Assembly (NCBI RefSeq): GCF_002101675.1
Contig: NZ_LQOY01000230.1
Location: 1 to 64,000 of the forward strand
Length of the DNA stretch: 64,000 nt
From: Mycobacterium gordonae
GTDB lineage: Bacteria; Actinomycetota; Actinomycetes; Mycobacteriales; Mycobacteriaceae
Direction of reading: 5' to 3'
The translations under genes and the position numbers were made by a program. The notes beneath the pieces are model-generated. The model saw only the letters and a list, made by a program, of their open reading frames with translations, was not told the DNA's origin and did not search any database. Below, piece after piece: positions 1 through 8,771 of this stretch (the stretch's first letter is position 1; every line of letters begins with the position of its first letter).

Positions 1-20
1 GCACAAGAGGCCGCACGGCA

Positions 21-461
21 CTAAACGTCGGCCTGCCCGGCGTTCATCTTGAGCGCGCGCTCGACGTTGGCTTTTTTGTCTTCCTCCGCACCCTTGGCCG
101 CAGCCTTCCGGCGCCGGGCCACGACGGTGTCGACCGCGCCGTTGAGTGCCGACCCCAGCGGGAAGCCGAGGTAATGGGTGAGGAAGACGGCCATCTCCTT
201 CAGCTCCGTCTCGCTGAGTTCTTCGTTGAGCAGTGCGGCGTTGATCTGGATCTCGGCCAGGTCGCGGTTTCCGATGGCGGTGACCGCGGTCAGCGTCATG
301 ATGCGCTTGTCCCGCATCGACAATCCCGGCCGGGTCCAGATCGAACCGAACAGGTGGTCGACGGTCAGGTCGAAGTAGGGGTCACCCTCGATATTGGGCA
401 TCTCCCAGCCGTAGACCTCGTTCATCTTCTCCAGGCCCTTGCGGCGCAGCTCGTCCATCAC
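21..461 (-). CDS. carboxymuconolactone decarboxylase-like protein (Rv0771-like)
   Basis: A 146-aa protein resembling the carboxymuconolactone decarboxylase/AhpD fold. The central helices (about residues 30-100, with TRPGLSMRDKRIMTL and a conserved HYLGFP segment) match decarboxylase-type members. No CxxC pair is present, so a peroxidase (AhpD) role is unlikely. The tail is lysine- and alanine-rich. The first codon is GTG at 461, followed directly by ATG; the GTG overlaps the TGA of the upstream gene, so translation is coupled. It is the last gene of the minus-strand dehydrogenase operon. The family is clear but the substrate is unknown. Confidence 0.85.
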   Translation of the reverse strand: MMDELRRKGLEKMNEVYGWEMPNIEGDPYFDLTVDHLFGSIWTRPGLSMRDKRIMTLTAVTAIGNRDLAEIQINAALLNEELSETELKEMAVFLTHYLGFPLGSALNGAVDTVVARRRKAAAKGAEEDKKANVERALKMNAGQADV

Positions 462-1324
462 GCGTCCTTCTCTGTATGCGGCACTCCCAGGCCCGGCGCC
501 AGCCGTTCGAGGGCCAGCTTAGCCAGCGGCAGATCGACCGAGACCGATTCGGCCAGAGCCAGCGCCAGGCTCAGGTCTTTTTCACCCAGACCGCGGGTGT
601 GGGTAAACCCGTCGTAGAGGAAATGGCCCGGCTCAAGGTCTTTCGTATCGTCGCGGAACATGATCGAGCCGGCACCGCCGGTCAATTTGTCCGTGTGACG
701 CACGACGTTGCCGAGGTCCTGCAGGTTCAACCCGGCGGCTTCAGCCAGCTTCCACGCCTCTCCCACTGCCGCATACGTAGTGAAGGTGAGCATGTTGCGA
801 GCCAACTTCATCCGCGTGCCTGCGCCAGGCGGCCCGGCATGCACCACAAGGTCCGCCCAATGCTCGAACGGCTCCTTCACCCGGGCGAAAACCTCATCAC
901 TCGCCCCGACCATGGTCGCGAGTTGACCGAAACGCGCGGCGCGACCGCCACCACTGACCGGCGCATCGATGACATGAATGTCCCGAGTCTGAAGTTCGCG
1001 TGCCAACTCTTCGGCGGTGGTGTCGCTGATCGTCGAGTGGATCGCGATAATGGTGCCGGGCTTGGCGGCTGTGGCCAGCTCGTGCACCACGTCGCGCACT
1101 TGCTCGTCGTTCAGCACAGTCACGCTGATGATGTCGGCGTCCGCGACGTCGGCCACGCTCTCGGCGAGACGGGCGGCCCGGTCAGCGAATGGCGCCATCG
1201 CCTCGGCCCGAACGTCGTAAACCGTCAGGCCGCCAGGCCATTCGGACATCTTCTTGGCCATCGGGGTGCCCATGTTGCCGAGACCGATGTATCCCAACTT
1301 GAGTGCGTCAGACACTGGCGCCAC
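458..1324 (-). CDS. 3-hydroxyisobutyrate dehydrogenase-like oxidoreductase (Rv0770-like)
   Basis: A 288-aa beta-hydroxyacid dehydrogenase. The N-terminal dinucleotide-binding motif GYIGLGNMGTPMAKKM, the substrate-binding motif DAPVSGG (about residue 120) and the catalytic-lysine region GAGTRMKLARNML (about 165-178) are all visible. Family members oxidise 3-hydroxyisobutyrate, tartronate semialdehyde or related beta-hydroxyacids with NAD(P). The C-terminal helical domain follows and the length is normal. It lies about 60 bp downstream of the SDR and overlaps the decarboxylase-like gene, so it belongs to the same minus-strand operon. The substrate cannot be inferred. Confidence 0.9.
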   Translation of the reverse strand: MAPVSDALKLGYIGLGNMGTPMAKKMSEWPGGLTVYDVRAEAMAPFADRAARLAESVADVADADIISVTVLNDEQVRDVVHELATAAKPGTIIAIHSTISDTTAEELARELQTRDIHVIDAPVSGGGRAARFGQLATMVGASDEVFARVKEPFEHWADLVVHAGPPGAGTRMKLARNMLTFTTYAAVGEAWKLAEAAGLNLQDLGNVVRHTDKLTGGAGSIMFRDDTKDLEPGHFLYDGFTHTRGLGEKDLSLALALAESVSVDLPLAKLALERLAPGLGVPHTEKDA

Positions 1325-1387
1325 TCCTCCTCATCGCTACGTCCCCCGCAAGCGGGCGGTACCCCCACTGCATCGTCGTCGGCGCGC

Positions 1388-2137
1388 TCATGACCGGATG
1401 ATCTGTCCGCCATCGACGTTGAAAATCTGACCGGTGATCCAGCGCGCCTCATCGCTGAGCAGGAACAGACACATGCCCACCAGGTCATCGGGAGTTCCCA
1501 TGCGCGACAACGGAAGCCCCTTGACGATGTCGTCGACGATCTCCTTGGGCGTGGTGGTGCGGTTGGCCTCGGTGTCGATGGGACCCGGCGCGATGGCATT
1601 GATCCGGATGTTCTGCCCGCCCAGTTCCCGCGAGAGTTGTTGGGTGAGGCCGTTGATGCCGACCTTGGCCAGGCCGTAGAAGTTGGCGTACAGCCAGGCC
1701 GCGGTGGACGACTGGTTGACGATCGCCCCGCCGCCGCGCTTGGTCATCTTCTTGTAGACCGCCCGGGTGCACCACAGGGCGCCGTCGAGGTTCACGCTCA
1801 TGAATCGCTGGTAGTAGTCGGGGTCCACGGTGAGCAGGAAGTCTAGCTTCATCCCGCCGAAGATTGCGGCGTTGTTGACCAGGTAGTCGATACCGCCGAA
1901 TTCGGCCAGCGTCCGGTCGGCCATGGCCTTGGCCGACGCCGGGTCCGACACGTCCACCGGAACGCTGATCGCGGTTCCGCCGTCGGCGACGATCTGCTTG
2001 GCCACCCCCTCGGCCGCCTCGGCGTTGATGTCGGCCACCACCACCGCCGCACCCTCCCGGGCCAGCGCCTCGACGTACGCCTGGCCGATGCCACCACCGG
2101 ACCCGGTGACGATGGCTACCTTGTTCTCGAATCGCAC
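1388..2137 (-). CDS. short-chain dehydrogenase/reductase (Rv0769-like)
   Basis: A 249-aa classical SDR. It has the Rossmann motif TGSGGGIG near residue 10, NNAA near 90, the active-site serine in QSST and the YGLAK catalytic tyrosine-lysine pair near 155-160. It ends with the typical ITGQIFNVDGG segment. The start codon is GTG. It follows the aldehyde dehydrogenase by 11 bp in the same direction. A step in oxidation of a sterol or fatty alcohol/ketone is a plausible inference from the cytochrome P450 neighbours, not shown by the sequence. Confidence 0.92.
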   Translation of the reverse strand: MRFENKVAIVTGSGGGIGQAYVEALAREGAAVVVADINAEAAEGVAKQIVADGGTAISVPVDVSDPASAKAMADRTLAEFGGIDYLVNNAAIFGGMKLDFLLTVDPDYYQRFMSVNLDGALWCTRAVYKKMTKRGGGAIVNQSSTAAWLYANFYGLAKVGINGLTQQLSRELGGQNIRINAIAPGPIDTEANRTTTPKEIVDDIVKGLPLSRMGTPDDLVGMCLFLLSDEARWITGQIFNVDGGQIIRS

Positions 2138-2148
2138 GCTGCGCTCCT

Positions 2149-3618
2149 CTAATTCACTGCTGTGGCAATGGTTTTGATTTCCAGGTATTCTTCGAACCCG
2201 GCCAGGCCCATCTCACGCCCGTTGCCCGACTGCTTGTACCCGCCGAACGGCGCGTCCGCCGAATACCACACGCCGCCATTGACGTTGACGGTGCCTACCC
2301 GCATCCGCGAGGCGAACCGGGCGGCCCGGTCGGGGTCCGCACTGAAGACGGTGCCGGACAGGCCATATGGCGAGTCGTTGGCGATGCGCAGCGCGTCTTC
2401 GTCGCCGTCATGGGCAATCACCGTCAGGACCGGCCCGAAAATCTCTTCCCGCGCCACGCGGGCATCGTTACCCAGACCGGCGATCACGGTCGGTTCGATG
2501 AAATAGCCGACATCGCGCCCAGCCGGCCGGCCGCCGCCGCATGCGAAAGTCCCGCCCTCGGCGATCGCCGAGTCGAGGTAACCCTGCACGCGGTCGCGCT
2601 GCCGCGCCGAAATCACAGGGCCGCAAACCGTTCCGGGGTCGTTGGGATCACCCGGCTTGATACCGGACATGGTCCCCGCCGCGGCCGCAACAGCGTCGTC
2701 GTAATGCGCCCGGGGCACCACCAACCGGGTGGTGATGGCGCAGCCCTGCCCGGCGTGCATGGACGCGGTGAACCCCGCCATCGCGCATGCACCGGCCAGA
2801 TCCGCGTCGTCGAGCACGACGAACGCCGACTTCCCACCCAGTTCCAGAAAGACCTTCTTGATGGTGGCGGCCGAGTCGCTCATCACGCTGCGGCCGGTGG
2901 CGGTGGATCCGGTGAACGAAATCATGTCCACCCGAGGGTCTTTGGCGAGCAGGGCGCCGACGCTGTGATCGCTGGACGTGACGATGTTGACCACGCCGGG
3001 CGGAAAATCCGTGTGCTCGGCAATGAGCTCGCCCAGCACCGCAGCGCACCAGGGAGTGTCGGGCGCGGGTTTGAGCACGATGGTGTTGCCCGCCGCCAGG
3101 GCCGGACCCAACTTGGCCAGATTGATCTGGTGCGGGAAGTTCCACGGCGTGATGGCTCCGACGACACCGACCGCCTCGCGGGCGATGGTGCGCCGGGTAG
3201 GAATGCCCATCGGCGCCGCCTGGCCCAGATCCTGGTTCCAGACATAGCTTTCGGCGGTCTCCGCCGCGAACGCCAGGTCGTTGACCGGACCCTCCAGCTG
3301 GGCCATCGAGGTGAGCATCCGCGGCGCACCCACCTCCGCGATGGTGAGCTCGCGTAGCTCTTCGGTGTGCTTCTGCATCGCTTCGCGCAGCTGCCGGATG
3401 CACCGCACCCGCAGCTCGGTGTCGCGCGACCAGTCGGTGTCGTCGAACGCGCGGCGCGCCGCTTCGATGGCGCGGCCCATGTCGTTCGCATCAGCGTCCG
3501 CCGCGACACCGAGCACCTCCTCGGTGGCCGGATTGGCAGTCGGGAAGGTGCCCGCAGCGCCTCTCGAGAATTTGCCGTCGATGAACAGCGCACTCGCGCC
3601 GTCGGCCAACAGGGCCAT
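2149..3618 (-). CDS. aldA: NAD(P)-dependent aldehyde dehydrogenase (Rv0768-like)
   Basis: A 489-aa aldehyde dehydrogenase of full family length. Visible motifs are TPWNFP, the cofactor-binding FTGSTATG, the catalytic glutamate in LELGGKSAF and the catalytic cysteine in GQGCAITTR. The C-terminal oligomerisation region (PFGGYKQSGNGREMG) is intact. It oxidises aldehydes to acids and begins the minus-strand operon that diverges from the tetR-cyp123-cyp51 operon. A GGACA-N2-TGTCC inverted repeat lies 55 bp upstream of its ATG, suggesting control by the divergently encoded TetR. Confidence 0.93.
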   Translation of the reverse strand: MALLADGASALFIDGKFSRGAAGTFPTANPATEEVLGVAADADANDMGRAIEAARRAFDDTDWSRDTELRVRCIRQLREAMQKHTEELRELTIAEVGAPRMLTSMAQLEGPVNDLAFAAETAESYVWNQDLGQAAPMGIPTRRTIAREAVGVVGAITPWNFPHQINLAKLGPALAAGNTIVLKPAPDTPWCAAVLGELIAEHTDFPPGVVNIVTSSDHSVGALLAKDPRVDMISFTGSTATGRSVMSDSAATIKKVFLELGGKSAFVVLDDADLAGACAMAGFTASMHAGQGCAITTRLVVPRAHYDDAVAAAAGTMSGIKPGDPNDPGTVCGPVISARQRDRVQGYLDSAIAEGGTFACGGGRPAGRDVGYFIEPTVIAGLGNDARVAREEIFGPVLTVIAHDGDEDALRIANDSPYGLSGTVFSADPDRAARFASRMRVGTVNVNGGVWYSADAPFGGYKQSGNGREMGLAGFEEYLEIKTIATAVN

Positions 3619-3672
3619 CTACCACTCCCACCCGGTGCGTTCAGCCGTCCCAAGCTGACGACCAATCTGAAT

Positions 3673-3684
3673 GGACAACTGTCC
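3673..3684. promoter_or_regulatory. putative TetR operator, copy 1 (GGACA-N2-TGTCC)
   Basis: The inverted repeat GGACAACTGTCC, preceded by T, lies in the divergent intergenic region 55 bp upstream of aldA. The same pattern recurs at 3831-3842. Two copies flanking a divergent TetR gene is the usual layout of a local TetR operator pair. Binding by the product of 3837-4463 is inferred. Confidence 0.6.
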
Positions 3685-3830
3685 GATATCGTTACTCCGA
3701 ACCATAGCGCCGCACGCGGCGGAGGTGCAAGGGCCGATCCCGCCGATAGCGGAGCGCTCCGCCAATAAACACTTCTGACGTGCCCATTCACGAGCCGGGC
3801 TTGCTTCCCGCCGCGACCATCCTCTAGTTT

Positions 3831-3842
3831 GGACATGTGTCC
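3831..3842. promoter_or_regulatory. putative TetR operator, copy 2, overlapping the regulator start
   Basis: GGACATGTGTCC has the same GGACA-N2-TGTCC pattern as copy 1 and overlaps the GTG start codon of the TetR gene at 3837. A repressor bound here would block its own transcription or translation, so autoregulation is likely. Confidence 0.6.
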
Positions 3843-4463
3843 AGCGATGCTGCGGTTTCAGTAGCCGGCCAGGCTCGGCAACCGGCCGGCGGAACCCCGC
3901 GGAACCGCCGCCAGGAGGAAACCTTCCGCAAAGTGCTCGCCGCAGGGATGGAAACCATGCGGGAGAACACCTACGCGGACCTGACCGTGCGCCTGGTCGC
4001 AGCCAAGGCCAAGGTGGCGCCGGCGACCGCCTACACGTACTTCTCCTCGAAGAACCACCTGATCGCCGAGGTATACCTCGATCTGGTGCGGCAGGTGCCT
4101 TACTTCACCGACGTCAATGTCGCCATGCACACCCGGGTAGACCAGGCGTTGCGGCACCTGGCTCTGGTCGTCGCCGACGAACCCGAAGTGGGCGCGGCGT
4201 GCACGGCCGCCCTGATGGGTGGCGGCACCGATCCCGCCGTGCGCGCCGTCCGGGACCGGATCGGCGCGGAGATCCACCGTCGCATCGCCTCGGCTATCGG
4301 CCCGGGCGCCGAACCCCGCACCGTGTCCGCTCTGCAAATGGCCTTTTACGGCGCCCTGGTGCAGGCCGGTAGCGGCGAATTCACCTATCACGAGATTGCC
4401 GACCGGTTGGCCGAGGTGGTGAGCCTCATTCTGGCCGGGGCCGAAAAAGGCGGTGACGCATGA
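3837..4463 (+). CDS. TetR-family transcriptional regulator (Rv0767c-like)
   Basis: A 208-aa TetR regulator. The N-terminal helix-turn-helix spans roughly residues 25-75 and ends in the characteristic TAYTYFSSKNHLIAEVY segment. The C-terminal ligand-binding part is all helical. The start is GTG inside a palindromic operator-like site. Its ATGA overlap with the following cyp gene makes it the first cistron of the plus-strand sterol/lipid oxidation operon. The ligand is unknown. Confidence 0.93.
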   Translation: MSSDAAVSVAGQARQPAGGTPRNRRQEETFRKVLAAGMETMRENTYADLTVRLVAAKAKVAPATAYTYFSSKNHLIAEVYLDLVRQVPYFTDVNVAMHTRVDQALRHLALVVADEPEVGAACTAALMGGGTDPAVRAVRDRIGAEIHRRIASAIGPGAEPRTVSALQMAFYGALVQAGSGEFTYHEIADRLAEVVSLILAGAEKGGDA

Positions 4464-5677
4464 CGATTCACGTCGGGGACTCTGAATTAGTGCTCGACCC
4501 TTACGATTACGACTTCCACGAGGACCCGTATCCGTACTACCGGCGGCTTCGTGACGAGGCCCCGCTCTACCACAACGAAGCCCTCGGATTCTGGGCGGTG
4601 TCGCGGCACAGTGATGTGCACCAGGGATTCCGCAACAGCACCACGCTGTCCAATCGCGACGGGGTGTCGTTGGACCCGGTATCGCGTGGACCACACGCGT
4701 CGAAAACCATGTCGTTTCTGGCCATGGACGATCCGGCACATTTGCGGCTGCGCACGCTGGTGTCGAAAGGCTTCACCCCGCGCCGGATTCGCGAACTCGA
4801 GCCCCGGGTCACCGAACTCGCGGTTCAGCACCTCGACGTCATGCTGGAGAAGGCCGGCGCCGGAACGGTCGATTATGTTGCCGAATTCGCCGGCAAGCTG
4901 CCGATGGACGTCATCTCGGAACTGATGGGCGTCCCGGTTGCCGACCGCGACCAGATCCGGGCTTGGGCCGACGGCGTGATGCATCGGGAAGACGGTGTCA
5001 CCGACGTGCCGGCATCCGCGATCGAAGCGTCGATCAACCTGATCGTCTACTACCAGGGCATGATCGCCGAGCGCCGCAAGAAGCTGACCGACGACCTGAC
5101 CTCGGCGCTGTTGGAGGCCGAGATCGACGGCGACCGGCTCACCGACGAGGAAGTCCTCGGGTTCATGTTCCTGATGGTGATCGCGGGCAATGAGACGACC
5201 ACCAAACTCCTTGCCAACGCCGCGTTTTGGGGGCACAAGAATCCCGGCCAGCTGACCCCGGTCTACGCCGACCTGTCCCGGATACCGCTGTGGGTCGAGG
5301 AGACGCTCCGTTACGACACCTCCAGCCAAATCCTGGCGCGCACGGTGTCGGGTCCACTCGAGCTGTACGGCACCACGATTCCCGAAGGGGACGTGCTATT
5401 GCTGCTGCCAGGGTCGGCCCACCGCGACGAGCGGGTGTTCGACGACCCCGACGAATTTCTGATCGGCCGTGACATCGGCTCGAAACTCTTGAGTTTCGGC
5501 AGTGGCGCGCACTTCTGTCTGGGGGCGCACCTGGCCCGGATGGAGGCACGGGTGGCGCTGACCGAGTTATTCAAGCGAATCCGCGGATACGAGGTGGACG
5601 AGGCCAACGCCGTCCGCGTCCACTCCAGCAATGTCCGCGGGTTCGCTCATCTACCTGTCACCGTGGAGGTCTCCTGA
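4460..5677 (+). CDS. cyp123: cytochrome P450 (CYP123-like)
   Basis: A 405-aa bacterial class I P450. The I-helix oxygen-activation motif AGNETTTK, the ExxR motif EETLR and the heme-binding loop FGSGAHFCLGAHLA with the proximal cysteine at residue 353 are intact. It is soluble and needs electrons from a ferredoxin; the small ferredoxin at 7862 is the obvious candidate. The start ATG overlaps the upstream TGA (ATGA). The symbol rests on its order next to cyp51, matching Rv0766c as I recall it. The substrate is unknown. Confidence 0.88.
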   Translation: MTIHVGDSELVLDPYDYDFHEDPYPYYRRLRDEAPLYHNEALGFWAVSRHSDVHQGFRNSTTLSNRDGVSLDPVSRGPHASKTMSFLAMDDPAHLRLRTLVSKGFTPRRIRELEPRVTELAVQHLDVMLEKAGAGTVDYVAEFAGKLPMDVISELMGVPVADRDQIRAWADGVMHREDGVTDVPASAIEASINLIVYYQGMIAERRKKLTDDLTSALLEAEIDGDRLTDEEVLGFMFLMVIAGNETTTKLLANAAFWGHKNPGQLTPVYADLSRIPLWVEETLRYDTSSQILARTVSGPLELYGTTIPEGDVLLLLPGSAHRDERVFDDPDEFLIGRDIGSKLLSFGSGAHFCLGAHLARMEARVALTELFKRIRGYEVDEANAVRVHSSNVRGFAHLPVTVEVS

Positions 5678-6501
5678 TGCCCCGCTTCGAGCCGCATCCC
5701 GCGCGCCGGCCCGCCATCGTCGCGGGCGCGTCCTCGGGTATCGGCGCCGCGACCGCGACCGAGCTTGCGGCCCGCGGTTTTCCGGTGGCTCTCGGTGCGC
5801 GACGGGTGGAGAAGTGTCAGGAACTCGTGGACAAGATCCGCGCGGACGGCGGCGAGGCGGTCGCGCTGCCACTGGACGTCACCGATGCCGACTCGGTCAA
5901 GAACTTTGTGCGACAGGCTGCCGAGCAGCTCGGTGACATCGAGGTGCTGGTCGCCGGCGCCGGTGACACCTACTTCGGCAAGCTGCACGAGATCGACAGC
6001 GAGGCGTTCGAGTCCCAGCTGCAGATCCACCTGATCGGGGCCAACCGGCTTGCCACCGCCGTCCTTCCCGGCATGCTCGAGCGTCAGCGCGGCGACCTGA
6101 TCTTCGTCGGTTCCGACGTCGCGCTGCGGCAGCGCCCGCACATGGGCGCCTACGGGGCGGCCAAGGCCGGCCTGATCGCCATGGTCACCAACCTGCAGAT
6201 GGAGCTCGAAGGCACCGGCGTGCGGGCATCGATCGTGCATCCCGGCCCGACCAAGACGGGGATGGGCTGGAGCCTGCCGGCCGAGTTGATCGGCCCAGCG
6301 CTGGAGGACTGGGCCAAATGGGGCCAGGCCCGCCACGACTACTTCCTGCGGGCCTCCGACCTCGCCCGCGCGATCACCTTCGTCGCCGAGACACCCCGGG
6401 GCGGGTTCGTGGTCAACATGGAACTGCAGCCCGAAGCGCCGCTGGCCACCACCAAAGAACGTCAGCAACTGAAAGTTGATGAGGAAGCGCTGAATTCATG
6501 A
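5677..6501 (+). CDS. short-chain dehydrogenase/reductase (Rv0765c-like)
   Basis: A 274-aa SDR with the cofactor motif AGASSGIG near residue 12, a VAGAG segment in place of NNAG, and the catalytic YGAAK motif near 165. The ATG shares one base with the stop of the P450. It sits between two P450 genes, so oxidation or reduction of a hydroxyl/keto product of one of them is a reasonable inference. The C-terminus (RQQLKVDEEALNS) overlaps the start of cyp51 by 4 bp. Confidence 0.9.
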   Translation: MPRFEPHPARRPAIVAGASSGIGAATATELAARGFPVALGARRVEKCQELVDKIRADGGEAVALPLDVTDADSVKNFVRQAAEQLGDIEVLVAGAGDTYFGKLHEIDSEAFESQLQIHLIGANRLATAVLPGMLERQRGDLIFVGSDVALRQRPHMGAYGAAKAGLIAMVTNLQMELEGTGVRASIVHPGPTKTGMGWSLPAELIGPALEDWAKWGQARHDYFLRASDLARAITFVAETPRGGFVVNMELQPEAPLATTKERQQLKVDEEALNS

Positions 6502-7856
6502 CTACCCAACTGAGCGTGCCGCGTGTGTCCGGCGGCGAGGAAGAACACGGCCACCTCGAGGAGTTCCGCACCGACCCGATCGGGCTGATGCAGCGGGTGC
6601 GCGACGAATGCGGCGACGTCGGCTGGTTCCAGCTGGCCGGCAAGCACGTCATCCTGCTCACCGGCGCCGGGGCCAACGAGTTCTTCTTCCGTTCGGCCGA
6701 CGAGGATCTGGACCAGGCCGAGGCGTACCCGTTCATGACGCCCATCTTCGGCAAGGGCGTGGTCTTCGACGCCAGCCCCGAGCGCCGTAAGGAAATGCTG
6801 CACAACTCGGCTTTGCGTGGCGAGCACATGAAAGGCCACGCCGTCACCATCGAGGGCGAAGTGCGAAAGATGGTGGCCGACTGGGGTGATGAGGGCGAGA
6901 TCGACCTGCTCGACTTCTTCGCCGAGTTGACCATCTACACCTCGACCGCCTGCCTGATCGGGCTGAAGTTCCGCAACCAGCTGGACTCCCGCTTCGCGCA
7001 CTTCTATCACCAGCTGGAGCGGGGCACCGACCCGCTGTGCTACGTCGACCCGTACCTGCCGATCGAAAGCTTCCGCATCCGCGACGAGGCCCGCGTCGGC
7101 CTCGTGGCGTTGGTCCAGGAAATCATGGACCAGCGGATTGCCAATCCGCCCAAGGACAAAACCGACCGCGACATGCTCGACGTTCTAGTGTCCATCAAGG
7201 ACGAGGACGGCAACCTGCGCTTCTCCGCCGACGAGGTCACCGGCATGTTCATCTCGCTGATGTTCGCCGGCCACCACACCAGTTCGGGCACCTCGGCGTG
7301 GACGCTGATCGAACTGATGCGGCACCCGGATGCATACGCCGACGTCGTCAAGGAACTCGACGAGCTCTACGCCGACGGCCAGGAGGTGAGTTTTCATGCG
7401 CTGCGCCAGATTCCGAAGCTGGAGAATGTCCTGAAGGAGACGCTGCGGCTGCACCCGCCGTTGATCATCCTGATGCGAGTGGCGCAGGGCGAGTTCGAGG
7501 TGGAGGGATACCCGATTCACAAGGGCGACTTCGTCGCCGCATCGCCGGCGATCTCCAACCGGATCCCGGAGGACTTTCCCAACCCCGACTCCTTCGATCC
7601 GGACCGCTACGAGAAGCCCCGGCAGGAGGACCTGGTCAACCGCTGGACCTGGATTCCGTTCGGCGCGGGCCGGCACCGCTGCGTCGGCGCCGCGTTCGCC
7701 CAGATGCAGATCAAGGCCATCTTCTCGGTGTTGTTGCGCGAGTACGAGTTTGAGATGGCCCAGCCCGCCGACAGCTACCACAACGACCACTCAAAGATGG
7801 TGGTGCAACTCGCCCGGCCGGCCAAGGTGCGCTACCGCAAGCGTGCTCAGGGGTAA
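6498..7856 (+). CDS. cyp51: sterol 14-alpha-demethylase CYP51
   Basis: A 452-aa P450 of the soluble mycobacterial CYP51 type. The I-helix motif FAGHHTSSGTSAW, ExxR (KETLR) and the heme loop FGAGRHRCVGAAFAQ with Cys395 match this family, which removes the 14-alpha methyl group of lanosterol-type sterols in three NADPH/O2-dependent steps. The next gene is its [3Fe-4S] ferredoxin partner. Start ATG overlaps the upstream stop by 4 bp. All catalytic motifs are intact; the physiological substrate in mycobacteria is debated. Confidence 0.95.
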   Translation: MTTQLSVPRVSGGEEEHGHLEEFRTDPIGLMQRVRDECGDVGWFQLAGKHVILLTGAGANEFFFRSADEDLDQAEAYPFMTPIFGKGVVFDASPERRKEMLHNSALRGEHMKGHAVTIEGEVRKMVADWGDEGEIDLLDFFAELTIYTSTACLIGLKFRNQLDSRFAHFYHQLERGTDPLCYVDPYLPIESFRIRDEARVGLVALVQEIMDQRIANPPKDKTDRDMLDVLVSIKDEDGNLRFSADEVTGMFISLMFAGHHTSSGTSAWTLIELMRHPDAYADVVKELDELYADGQEVSFHALRQIPKLENVLKETLRLHPPLIILMRVAQGEFEVEGYPIHKGDFVAASPAISNRIPEDFPNPDSFDPDRYEKPRQEDLVNRWTWIPFGAGRHRCVGAAFAQMQIKAIFSVLLREYEFEMAQPADSYHNDHSKMVVQLARPAKVRYRKRAQG

Positions 7857-7861
7857 CTGCG

Positions 7862-8068
7862 ATGGGATTTCGGATTGAAGCGGACCTGGACCTGTGCCAG
7901 GGCCACGCCATGTGTGAATTGGAGGCCCCGAACTTCTTCCGGGTGCCAAAGCGCGGCAAGGTCGAGATCATCGACCCCGAGCCACCCGAAGAGGCCCGGG
8001 ACGAGGTGGAGCGGGCCGTCGAATCATGCCCCACGCAAGCACTGTTCATCAGAGAGAAAGAAGGCTGA
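7862..8068 (+). CDS. [3Fe-4S]-type ferredoxin (Rv0763c-like)
   Basis: A 68-aa ferredoxin lying 5 bp after cyp51. Cluster ligands are Cys12, Cys18 and Cys56 (followed by Pro). The position that would be a second cysteine is His15, giving a C-x2-H-x2-C...CP pattern. This is typical of P450-associated actinobacterial ferredoxins with a 3Fe-4S cluster. It should carry electrons from a ferredoxin reductase to CYP51 and perhaps CYP123. No reductase is encoded in this operon. Confidence 0.93.
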   Translation: MGFRIEADLDLCQGHAMCELEAPNFFRVPKRGKVEIIDPEPPEEARDEVERAVESCPTQALFIREKEG

Positions 8069-8069
8069 T

Positions 8070-8615
8070 ATGGCGTCCCACCCACGTGAGGTACTGGAGG
8101 ACTGGGTCGAACGCTGGCTGGAGGCCAACCGGGTGGCCGAGCGGGAAGGCGACTGGAAAGGCCTGGCGGACTTCTACGCCGATGACGCGACCTATGGCTG
8201 GAACATCGGGCCCAAAGAGGACGTGATGTGCGTCGGGATCGACGAGATCCGTGACATCGCGCTGGGCCTGGAAATGGAGGGGCTGGAGAACTGGCAGTAC
8301 CCGTACCAGAAGGTGCTCATCGACGACAAGCAGGGCGAGATCGTCGGGTTCTGGAAGCAGGTGGCCATCGACTCCGACGGTGGCCGCTCCGAGATCTACG
8401 GCATCGGCGGCAGCTGGTTCCGGCTCAACGCCGACGCCAAGATCGAGTGGCAACGCGACTTCTTCGACTTCGGCCACGTCCAAGCGCTGTACCTGGACCT
8501 GATGAAAGCCGGAAAGCTGTCCCCGGGGATGCAGAAGCGCATCGAGCGCAGCCTGGCCGGCGAGAAGCTCCCCGGCTACTACCCGCTGGGCAAGGCGCCG
8601 GCACCCCTCTGGTAG
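8070..8615 (+). CDS. SnoaL/NTF2-like protein (Rv0762c-like)
   Basis: A 181-aa protein. ATG at 8070 is chosen because it falls one base after the ferredoxin stop and gives a sensible N-terminus (MASHPREVLEDWVERWLEAN); the open frame extends further upstream only through the ferredoxin gene. It has NTF2-like features: an N-terminal helix pair, DFYADDATYGW and later beta-strands (EIVGFWKQVAID). The fold serves small polyketide or sterol-type ligands. Catalysis is not evident. Confidence 0.82.
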   Translation: MASHPREVLEDWVERWLEANRVAEREGDWKGLADFYADDATYGWNIGPKEDVMCVGIDEIRDIALGLEMEGLENWQYPYQKVLIDDKQGEIVGFWKQVAIDSDGGRSEIYGIGGSWFRLNADAKIEWQRDFFDFGHVQALYLDLMKAGKLSPGMQKRIERSLAGEKLPGYYPLGKAPAPLW

Positions 8616-8771
8616 GTCGTTATCCCGGTCAGCGGCACCCAACCAAGCATTTGATTTGTTAAACGCGCTATGCTGACCCTCAGGAGTGCTCTGTGGCACT
8701 CATCACCACCGTGCCGGGCATGATGGGGCCAGGCACTCTCAATTCAAAGGCGAAATGGGGTCAGGTCCACC
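8616..8771. other. intergenic, upstream of adhB
   Basis: About 155 bp separate the SnoaL-like gene from adhB, the only sizeable gap in the plus-strand operon. A TATGCT hexamer at 8669-8674 could be a -10 element giving adhB its own promoter, but no well-spaced -35 is visible. No gene was recognised here. Confidence 0.35.

Noticed and set aside
476..1393. Plus-strand open frame of 305 codons
   Set aside because: Antisense of the hydroxyisobutyrate-type dehydrogenase, which has full motifs.
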